Below are positions 1-4,822 of a DNA stretch of 5,649 bases, piece after piece (position 1 is the stretch's first letter; every line of letters starts with the position of its first letter). Below the pieces are notes generated by a model. It searched no databases. It worked only from the letters and a program-made list of their open reading frames with translations, and had not been told where the DNA came from. This DNA comes from Lactobacillus sp. UBA5815. GTDB lineage: Bacteria; Bacillota; Bacilli; Lactobacillales; Lactobacillaceae. The stretch covers positions 1,612 to 7,260 of the forward strand of contig DICX01000046.1 of the NCBI GenBank assembly GCA_002417825.1, given 5' to 3'. The position numbers and the translations under genes are program-made.

Positions 1-156
1 TCGAATCGTTCTTTCACTTAAGCCAAGTCTCTGAGCAACCGTTCGTCGTCCAATCGGAGCTTTCAACGAAATTTGTTCCAAAACGAGATAACGCCGTCGA
101 AATATTTTTAAGGCATCTGGAACCAGACTTTGCAACAGTGTAAAATCTGAATTCAT
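1..156 (-). CDS. cggR: Central glycolytic genes regulator CggR, N-terminal part (runs off the left edge)
   Basis: The reverse strand from 156 to 1 reads 52 codons without a stop, beginning MNSDFTLLQSLVPDALKIFR and continuing with a helix-turn-helix segment containing PIGRRTVAQRLGLSERTIR (about residues 34-52). The pattern 'P(D)(L/A)L..(F/M).RRY.(I/V)L..I....PIGRR.(V/L)A..(L/M)G(L/I)SER..R' is what I know from the start of CggR, the SorC/DeoR-type repressor of the gapA-pgk-tpi-eno operon whose effector is fructose-1,6-bisphosphate. The effector-binding domain lies outside the window, so only about 15% of the usual ~340 residues is seen. The ATG is preceded by AGGAGAG at a normal spacing (about 160-172). 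It is divergent from the tRNA-Arg/clpP block. The family call rests on the N-terminal motif alone; the expected neighbour gap would lie to the left, outside the window. Confidence 0.85.
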   Translation of the reverse strand, partial: MNSDFTLLQSLVPDALKIFRRRYLVLEQISLKAPIGRRTVAQRLGLSERTIR

Positions 157-175
157 ACTATCGCTCTCTCCTATG

Positions 176-213
176 GTCATATTTTGTCCCAGTATGTGAC
201 GAGACATGACCCA
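176..213 (-). promoter_or_regulatory. Candidate CggR operator in the cggR leader (two direct half-sites)
   Basis: Read on the minus strand there are two similar blocks: TGGGTC-N6-CGTC (213-198) and TGGGAC-N6-TGAC (191-176), separated by 6 bases. This resembles the Bacillus subtilis CggR operator as I remember it, two copies of CGGGAC-N6-TGTC in tandem, though there the gap is 4 and here 6. The site lies between the cggR promoter and its start codon, where a roadblock-type autorepressor would act. The same bases can also fold as a hairpin (211-175). The assignment is inference from similarity and position. Confidence 0.5.
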
Positions 214-279
214 AAATGCTTAAAAATATTAGAGAAACGTGACTCAACAAAGTTTCAACATTTCCCTTTCGACGCTTTT

Positions 280-308
280 AGTATACCAAGAAGCCCACAT
301 TTTTTCAA
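280..308 (-). promoter_or_regulatory. cggR promoter
   Basis: On the minus strand TTGAAA (308-303) and TATACT (285-280) are separated by exactly 17 bases, and the -10 carries the extended TGG element directly upstream. Transcription would start near 273, giving a leader of about 115 bases before the cggR ATG at 156, with the candidate operator inside it. A second possible -10, TAATAT near 224-229, has no convincing -35. Confidence 0.7.
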
Positions 309-332
309 CGATAATCACTAGAAAATCAAGAT

Positions 333-361
333 TTGGCATTTTGGTTCTCTTCTGTTACAAT
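333..361 (+). promoter_or_regulatory. Promoter of the tRNA-Arg gene
   Basis: TTGGCA (333-338) and TACAAT (356-361) are 17 bases apart, and TGT just before the -10 makes an extended -10. Transcription would start at about 368, some 10 bases before the tRNA. Its -35 lies about 25 bases from the -35 of the divergent cggR promoter (303-308), so the two promoters sit back to back. Confidence 0.75.
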
Positions 362-377
362 AAATGTCGTGTTCATT

Positions 378-449
378 GTGCCCTTAGTGTAATGGATCGC
401 ACGTAAGATTCCGGTTCTTAAAATCTGAGTTCGACTCTCAGGGGGCGCA
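378..449 (+). tRNA. tRNA-Arg (anticodon CCG)
   Basis: All four arms can be drawn. The acceptor stem is 378-384 with 442-448 (7 pairs, including G-U pairs). The D stem is 387-390 with 399-402, with the conserved GG in the loop at 394-395. The anticodon stem is 404-408 with 416-420 (5 Watson-Crick pairs), and its loop is TTCCGGT with the anticodon CCG at 411-413. The variable region is 4 bases. The T stem is 425-429 with 437-441 around TTCGACT. The discriminator is A449 and the next bases are TAA, so CCA must be added after transcription. The tRNA reads the arginine codon CGG. It is a single-gene unit with its own promoter and terminator. Confidence 0.95.
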
Positions 450-455
450 TAATTC

Positions 456-487
456 AAGACTGTCTTCACATTGGAGGCAGTCTTTTT
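456..487 (+). terminator. Intrinsic terminator of the tRNA-Arg gene
   Basis: A 12-pair stem (456-467 with 473-484, two G-U pairs and the rest Watson-Crick) closes a 5-base loop and runs into a T tract at 483-487. It starts 7 bases after the tRNA, so the tRNA is probably a monocistronic transcript separated from clpP. Confidence 0.85.
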
Positions 488-566
488 ATCCATTTAGTAA
501 AAATTGATGATGGACTAAAGAAGCTGGCCACTTGTCTACTGATAAGCATGAGAAAAAAGCTAAAAG

Positions 567-595
567 TTGACGCTAGTCTGCTAATATGGTTTAAT
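567..595 (+). promoter_or_regulatory. clpP promoter (SigA type)
   Basis: TTGACG (567-572) and TTTAAT (590-595) are separated by 17 bases, with TGG before the -10 forming an extended -10 element. The start site is predicted near 602, inside the CIRCE operator, so HrcA bound there would block RNA polymerase directly. Confidence 0.75.
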
Positions 596-621
596 TAGCA
601 CTGTACTTATTTGAGTGCTAA
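595..621. promoter_or_regulatory. CIRCE element (HrcA operator) upstream of clpP
   Basis: The sequence TTAGCACTG-N9-GAGTGCTAA matches the CIRCE consensus TTAGCACTC-N9-GAGTGCTAA at 17 of 18 arm positions; the single difference is G603. The outer pairing extends two more bases (AATT...AATT, 593-623). It overlaps the end of the -10 box and the predicted start site. CIRCE is the binding site of the heat-shock repressor HrcA, usually found before groES-groEL and hrcA-grpE-dnaK, so this places clpP under class I heat-shock control. A complete CtsR tandem heptad is not seen in this promoter region. Confidence 0.93.
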
Positions 622-648
622 TTTTTTTATTACATAGGAGGTCAAATT

Positions 649-1239
649 ATGTTAGTACCTACTGTGATCGAACAAACAGCAAGAGGCGAACGTGCTTACG
701 ACATTTATTCGCGTCTTCTGAAAGACCGCATCGTAATGCTGAGCGGTGAAATCAACGATCAAATGGCAAATGCCATCATTGCCCAGCTGCTTTTCTTGGA
801 TGCTCAAGACAACACCAAGGACATTTCACTTTATATCAATTCGCCGGGTGGCGTCATCACTTCAGGAATGGCGATTGTTGACACGATGAATTTTATTAAA
901 TCTGACATTTCAACGATTGCGATTGGAATGGCAGCTTCAATGGCATCGATCATCTTAACCAGTGGGACTAAAGGCAAACGTTTTGCTTTGCCACATTCGA
1001 CTGTTCTGATTCACCAGCCTTTGGGTGGCGCTCAAGGACAAGCCACCGAAATCGAGATCGCAGCCGAAGAGATCTTAAAGAGTCGTAAGATGTTGAATGG
1101 CATCATTCATGAAACAACCGGTCAGCCTTTAGATAAAATTCAACAAGATACTGAACGTGATCATTATATGACTGCCGAGGAAGCCAAAGATTACGGCCTT
1201 ATCGATCAAATCATGACAAATATTCATACCGAAAAATAA
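649..1239 (+). CDS. clpP: ATP-dependent Clp protease proteolytic subunit ClpP
   Basis: This 196-residue protein is full length for ClpP (usually 193-207). ClpP is the cytoplasmic serine protease that forms a tetradecameric barrel and degrades proteins fed by Clp/Hsp100 ATPases such as ClpX, ClpC or ClpE. The N-terminus MLVPTVIEQTARGERAYDIY is typical and shows no long propeptide. The catalytic triad is visible: Ser97 in GMAASMAS, His122 in HQPLGG and Asp171 in DTERDHYM. The oxyanion/substrate-strand motif INSPGG is at 63-68. AGGAGG at 636-641 lies 7 bases before the ATG. The gene has its own promoter overlapped by a CIRCE operator and ends at a bidirectional terminator shared with convergent whiA, so it is probably monocistronic and heat inducible. 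Nothing in the protein is unusual. Confidence 0.99.
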   Translation: MLVPTVIEQTARGERAYDIYSRLLKDRIVMLSGEINDQMANAIIAQLLFLDAQDNTKDISLYINSPGGVITSGMAIVDTMNFIKSDISTIAIGMAASMASIILTSGTKGKRFALPHSTVLIHQPLGGAQGQATEIEIAAEEILKSRKMLNGIIHETTGQPLDKIQQDTERDHYMTAEEAKDYGLIDQIMTNIHTEK

Positions 1240-1245
1240 TTTTTT

Positions 1246-1280
1246 AAAAAGCCATCAGCAATCGCTGGTGGCTTTTTTTT
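1246..1280. terminator. Bidirectional terminator shared by clpP and whiA
   Basis: A stem of 14 pairs (1246-1259 with 1264-1277) encloses the loop AATC; the core is GCCATCAGC/GCTGGTGGC with A and T runs outside it. On the plus strand it is followed by T1273-1280, and on the minus strand by five Ts, so it can end both convergent transcripts. The whiA stop codon (1257-1255) and its last seven sense codons lie inside this element. Confidence 0.92.
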
Positions 1281-2229
1281 GCAATAAAATATATTCTTGC
1301 TGAATACGCTGTGCCATTTGATGTAATTTAGTAAATCGATGATTGACCCCAGATTTTGAAATCGGACCATCCGGCACTTTTTCAGCAACTTCTTTAAGTG
1401 ATAATTCGGGATTTTCTAGGCGAAAACGTGCCAAAACTTGAAGTTTTTGTGGTAAATTTTCTAATCCCATTTGATGTGAAAGTAATTTGATGTCTTCAAC
1501 TTGTTTGGCAGCAGCTGTTGCTGTTTTTCTCAAATTAGCAGTATCACAATTGACGAGACGATTAACCGAATTGCGCATGTCACGCATGATCCGAAGATCT
1601 TCAAAAGCAAGCATCGCGTTGACTGCACCAATAATATGCAAAAAATCGCCTATCTTTTCAGCCTCTTTCAAATAAACGATAAACCCGTTGCGACGCTTTG
1701 TCGTATGCGCATTTAAGTTAAAGAAGCCATTCATCAACTGCATCAAATCATCATTATGATCTTGATAAACAGAATAAATTTCAAGATGATATCGACTTGT
1801 TTCAGGATTGTTGACGCTTCCCGTTGCTAAAAAAGCGCCTCTCAAATATGACATTGCTCGCTGCCGAGACGTCCTGATCTGACTGGGAACACGTGTGACG
1901 ATGCCAGTCTTTGCTGTCGCAATCTGAAGATCAGACAAAACCTCATTGACGTTTTGTTGTAAACGAACCAAATATTGATTATTCTTTTTTAGCTTCATCT
2001 TGCGCGACACTAACAAGAGTGGTTCTACTTGATAAGCTTGTTTCAGCAACATAAAAATACGTCGTGCAATTGCTGGATTTTCAGTTGTAATATCCAAACT
2101 AAACCGATGATCATGCAAATGAAGGACGCTGTTCATTCTCAGAAAAGCAGCTAATTCAGCTTTTGCATGTTCAGGATGCACTTTCAACGCCGTAAGTTCT
2201 TTTTTGACACTGCTGGCATAGCTGATCAT
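1255..2229 (-). CDS. whiA: DNA-binding protein WhiA
   Basis: This 324-residue protein is close to the ~316 usual in Firmicutes. WhiA has an N-terminal LAGLIDADG homing-endonuclease-like fold that has lost nuclease activity and a C-terminal helix-turn-helix. In streptomycetes it controls sporulation genes; in Bacillus it binds the nucleoid and affects cell division and chromosome segregation. Landmarks seen: YLRGAFLATGSVNNPE (128-143), the LAGLIDADG-like core; MRNSVNRLVNCDTANLRK (218-235), the conserved linker; and the C-terminal DNA-binding segment SLKEVAEKVPDGPISKSGVN (277-296). The start follows AGGAGGG, which lies in the last codons of yvcK; only 2 bases separate the yvcK stop from the ATG, suggesting translational coupling. 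It is last in the rapZ-yvcK-whiA operon. The C-terminal tail KKATSDC is encoded by the shared terminator. Confidence 0.97.
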   Translation of the reverse strand: MISYASSVKKELTALKVHPEHAKAELAAFLRMNSVLHLHDHRFSLDITTENPAIARRIFMLLKQAYQVEPLLLVSRKMKLKKNNQYLVRLQQNVNEVLSDLQIATAKTGIVTRVPSQIRTSRQRAMSYLRGAFLATGSVNNPETSRYHLEIYSVYQDHNDDLMQLMNGFFNLNAHTTKRRNGFIVYLKEAEKIGDFLHIIGAVNAMLAFEDLRIMRDMRNSVNRLVNCDTANLRKTATAAAKQVEDIKLLSHQMGLENLPQKLQVLARFRLENPELSLKEVAEKVPDGPISKSGVNHRFTKLHQMAQRIQQEYILLQKKATSDC

Positions 2230-2231
2230 GT

Positions 2232-3266
2232 TTATCCCTCCTGTTGACGCCTAGCATAAGCCTCAAAGGCTAAATTAAGAATTTCCCGTGCAACTTTATG
2301 TCCATCATGGAAAACTAGACCACTGCGCTGATCGATAAAGTCATCTGTAATGACACGGCAATTTTGAGCGCGTAATCCCGCAAAATCGTTACGGACAGGT
2401 TCCAGATATTCATCATAATCATTAGGGTTAAATTTCGACATATCGATTTGAGCACCATTCACTAAAGCCGTATCAATATAATGTCCACCTAAATGCTCAT
2501 TTAATACTTGGACATGATCCGCAGAAGAAAAATGATCCGTTTCACCCTTTTGTGTCATGATATTACAAATATAGATCACTTCTGCTTTTGTTTCCTTGAC
2601 AGCTTGTCCTAAATTATGAATCATCAAATTGGGCAATATTGACGTAAATAAGCTTCCTGGACCCAAGACAACAGCATCTGCCTGCATGATAGCGGCCAAA
2701 ACCGGCAAGACCGCATGCGGGGTATCACCAGAATCACTATTCGTTACCCAGATTCGTTTGATTCGTTTATCTTCAGAAGTAATCTCAGTTTCCCCTTTTT
2801 GTGTCGTCCCATCTACAAATTCGGCATTCAACGTCAATGGCTCGTTTGAAGCGGGGTAAACGTGCCCATCAATACGCATCATTTGAGATAGCGTCTGAAC
2901 CGCATCGAAAATATTCCCTTTCATTTCATTCAGAGCAGCGATAATCAAATTACCAATCGCGTGCCCTGCAAAAAATGAATCTGATGAATCAAAACGATAC
3001 TGGAAAATATGTTTTTCCTCACGTGGGATATCCGACAATGAAACTAAAACGTTGCGGATATCACCAGGGGGAACAACGTTGATAAAATTACGAATCGCAC
3101 CTGATGAGCCCCCATCATCAGCTACTGTGACAATTGCCGTGATATCAGCATTCTGCTCTTTTAAAGCATTTAAGATAACTGGTAACCCAGTTCCACCACC
3201 GATAATGACGACTTTGGGCCTTCGCCCTTTGATGACGCGAACGATCCGGTTCTCGACATAAGTCAT
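2232..3266 (-). CDS. yvcK: YvcK/CofD-like UDP-GlcNAc-binding regulator (gluconeogenesis factor)
   Basis: This 344-residue protein belongs to the YvcK branch of the CofD-like family. In Bacillus and Listeria YvcK binds UDP-N-acetylglucosamine, is needed for growth on gluconeogenic carbon sources and influences peptidoglycan synthesis and cell shape; no enzymatic reaction is established. Motifs: GGGTGLPV (23-30) nucleotide-sugar loop, VTVADDGGSSG (46-56), PPGDIRNVL (66-74), GHAIGNL (101-107), LGPGSLFTS (201-209) and NIMTQKGET (235-243). The ATG is forced: an in-frame TAG lies at 3284-3282 and no other standard start occurs before the GGGTGLP motif. The ribosome site is imperfect (AGGAAG at 11 bases, or TAGG at 7), overlapping the end of rapZ 8 bases away, so translation is probably coupled. 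The N-terminus is about 14 residues longer before RPKVVIIGGG than the short Bacillus form I recall. Confidence 0.96.
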   Translation of the reverse strand: MTYVENRIVRVIKGRRPKVVIIGGGTGLPVILNALKEQNADITAIVTVADDGGSSGAIRNFINVVPPGDIRNVLVSLSDIPREEKHIFQYRFDSSDSFFAGHAIGNLIIAALNEMKGNIFDAVQTLSQMMRIDGHVYPASNEPLTLNAEFVDGTTQKGETEITSEDKRIKRIWVTNSDSGDTPHAVLPVLAAIMQADAVVLGPGSLFTSILPNLMIHNLGQAVKETKAEVIYICNIMTQKGETDHFSSADHVQVLNEHLGGHYIDTALVNGAQIDMSKFNPNDYDEYLEPVRNDFAGLRAQNCRVITDDFIDQRSGLVFHDGHKVAREILNLAFEAYARRQQEG

Positions 3267-3274
3267 ATCAGTAC

Positions 3275-4150
3275 CTACTTCCTAATGTAACGACTAATTT
3301 CACGATGTGAAATGGCAACAGTATATTTTTTAGACAAGTCTCGAGCTAATTGTTGGGCAATCGAAACACTGCGGTGCTGGCCTCCCGTACAACCGATTGC
3401 GATCGTTAATTTCTCCTTACCTTCTTTAATATAACCAGGAATCGCGGTCTTTAGCATATCTAAGAACTTTTCATAAAAGACTTTTGTTTCAGGCTTATCC
3501 ATCACATAATCGAAAACCCGCTTATCTAAGCCTGTAAATGGTCTCAATGCTGGAATATAAAAAGGATTAGGCAAAAATCTAACGTCCATGACGATATCTG
3601 CATCGATCGGCATGCCATATTTGAACCCAAACGAAACGACTTCAATACTGAATAATTTTGTCTTCTTATCATTGAATGCGGCAACCAAACGAGATTTTAA
3701 TTCTTTAGGCGAGAGCTTTGAAGTATCAATGATAATGTTCGCCAAATTTTTTATTGGTGCGACAATTCCGCGCTCTTGCTGAATCGCATCCAGCAAGCGA
3801 CCGCTAGTTTGTGCCAAAGGCGGTAAGCGCCGTGTTTCTTTATATCTTGCAACCAAAGTTTCATCTGATGCCTCTAAGAAGACAATCGTCGCTTGAACAC
3901 GCTGATTGTCTTCTAAAGAGTTGACTTGATTGACCAAATCATTATAAAAACTCTTGATTCGCAAATCGATCACAACTGCAGCTTTTGTAAAATCATCTGA
4001 GTGAATGATCAAATCCCAAAAACTGCTAAGTAATGTTGGGGGCAAATTATCAACTACAAAATACCCCATATCTTCTAAGGAATGAATCGCGACCGTTTTC
4101 CCTGCACCACTCATTCCAGTGATGATCAGCAATTGTTTTTTAGTGGCCAT
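3275..4150 (-). CDS. rapZ: RapZ/YvcJ family nucleotide-binding protein (RNase adapter family)
   Basis: This 291-residue protein is of normal length for the family. It binds and hydrolyses ATP/GTP. In Escherichia coli RapZ is an RNase E adapter that controls glucosamine-6-phosphate synthase through small RNAs; the Bacillus homologue YvcJ affects competence, and its RNA role is unproven, so the name is by homology. Seen: Walker A GMSGAGKT (12-19), VVDNLPP (32-38), the Walker B-like strand VVIDLR (59-64), SFGFKYG (173-179), DVRFLPNP (189-196) and the C-terminal GCTGGQHRSV (253-262), which lies in the domain linked to RNA and metabolite binding in E. coli. A near-perfect AAAGGAGGT lies 7 bases before the ATG. 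It is the first gene of the rapZ-yvcK-whiA operon, with its own extended -10 promoter 25 bases upstream. Confidence 0.97.
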   Translation of the reverse strand: MATKKQLLIITGMSGAGKTVAIHSLEDMGYFVVDNLPPTLLSSFWDLIIHSDDFTKAAVVIDLRIKSFYNDLVNQVNSLEDNQRVQATIVFLEASDETLVARYKETRRLPPLAQTSGRLLDAIQQERGIVAPIKNLANIIIDTSKLSPKELKSRLVAAFNDKKTKLFSIEVVSFGFKYGMPIDADIVMDVRFLPNPFYIPALRPFTGLDKRVFDYVMDKPETKVFYEKFLDMLKTAIPGYIKEGKEKLTIAIGCTGGQHRSVSIAQQLARDLSKKYTVAISHREISRYIRK

Positions 4151-4174
4151 GACGATACCTCCTTTGTTTATTAA

Positions 4175-4193
4175 ATTATATCACACCGGGTGT
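4175..4193 (-). promoter_or_regulatory. rapZ-yvcK-whiA operon promoter (extended -10) with adjacent 11-bp palindrome
   Basis: On the minus strand TGATATAAT gives a perfect -10 box (4180-4175) with a TGN extension. No good -35 is found 16-18 bases upstream. The start site would be near 4168, leaving a leader of about 18 bases. Immediately upstream of the -10, at 4193-4183, is the palindrome ACACC-C-GGTGT (plus strand ACACC-G-GGTGT). It occupies the spacer and could be an operator or chance. Confidence 0.65.
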
Positions 4194-4214
4194 TTCATTT
4201 GCGTGATGGCACAC

Positions 4215-4240
4215 AAAAAAGCCCATAACGGACTTTTTTT
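4215..4240 (-). terminator. Intrinsic terminator of the uvrA-DUF308 unit
   Basis: The minus-strand transcript can pair AAAAAAGTCC with GGGCTTTTTT around a 5-base loop (10 pairs, one G-U). It begins 3 bases after the stop codon of the membrane-protein gene and ends in six Ts. In the plus-strand RNA the G-U becomes a C-A mismatch, so it is oriented for the minus strand. It separates the upstream unit from the rapZ promoter. Confidence 0.8.
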
Positions 4241-4242
4241 AC

Positions 4243-4785
4243 TCAACGATGAACCCAAGCAACAACAACTTCGTTGAAGCCAAACAAAATCAAATAAAAA
4301 GCGATCAGATACACCAAGCTAAAAGCAGTCAAAGCCGGGTTGAACAGCATCAAGATACTCATTATCAAAGTTAGAATGTTAAGAATCAAATTGAAAACAA
4401 AATAGCCTTTTCCAAAAGTAACTAAATGAGCTGAAAATACGATTGCAATGATGGAATCTGTTAAAAACCATAAGGCAACAATCAATGAAATGGTCAAAGC
4501 GCCTAAGTTGTTATCAAACAAAAAAAGGATACCAATCGCCAAATCAATCACACCAGAAATCAAAGTTACCCAACTGCGTGAAAAGAACTGCCTAAATTTA
4601 ACAAAACTGCCTATCCACATCAATCCCTGTAAGATTGAAACGAGTGCAAAAGCCAAAACTAACCCACGAAGTCCTTTGCTTGGATATTTTAAAATAAAAA
4701 TACCTAACAAAAATGACAGTACACCGGCAATGAAAACACTCCAATCAAAGCCATGAGGACGATCTGAATTTGAATATAAAAACAT
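4243..4785 (-). CDS. Six-helix membrane protein, DUF308/HdeD-like
   Basis: This 180-residue protein is mostly hydrophobic, with six likely membrane helices at about 15-33, 38-60, 72-90, 94-117, 126-147 and 150-174 and very short loops. The repeating pattern of a small-residue-rich helix with G(V/I)L/LG(I)..(L/F), followed by a helix pair, fits the DUF308 (HdeD) repeat. Enterobacterial HdeD is an inner-membrane protein linked to acid resistance; no function is established for the lactobacillal relatives, so I give no symbol. There is no signal peptide beyond helix 1 and no catalytic motif. GGGAGGG lies 7 bases before the ATG. It begins 37 bases after the uvrA stop with no terminator between, so it is probably co-transcribed with uvrA, although a weak internal -10 (TAAAAT, 4818-4813) exists. 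A terminator follows directly. Confidence 0.8.
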   Translation of the reverse strand: MFLYSNSDRPHGFDWSVFIAGVLSFLLGIFILKYPSKGLRGLVLAFALVSILQGLMWIGSFVKFRQFFSRSWVTLISGVIDLAIGILFLFDNNLGALTISLIVALWFLTDSIIAIVFSAHLVTFGKGYFVFNLILNILTLIMSILMLFNPALTAFSLVYLIAFYLILFGFNEVVVAWVHR

Positions 4786-4822
4786 TTGGTTTCCCTCCCC
4801 TTATTAGAGTTTATTTTACGCC

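Noticed and set aside
224..229. TAATAT as the cggR -10 box
   Set aside because: No acceptable -35 lies 16-18 bases upstream (nearest TTGAGT at 10, TTGAAA at 21), whereas TTGAAA-17-TATACT at 308-280 fits far better.
640..646. CtsR-like heptad GGTCAAA before clpP
   Set aside because: CtsR needs two tandem heptads with a 3-base spacer. The bases after this one (GTTAGTA) do not match, and the heptad is explained by the ribosome binding site AGGAGG running into TCAAA.
1487..1716. Plus-strand open frames opposite whiA
   Set aside because: They are shadows of a strongly conserved gene, without a ribosome site or recognisable product.
2629..3261. Plus-strand open frames opposite yvcK
   Set aside because: They are antisense to conserved motifs of YvcK (including the GGGTGLP region) and have no supporting signals.
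4448..4756. 102-codon plus-strand open frame opposite the DUF308 gene
   Set aside because: A lysine-rich, low-complexity product is what the antisense of a hydrophobic membrane protein gives; no ribosome site or promoter was seen.
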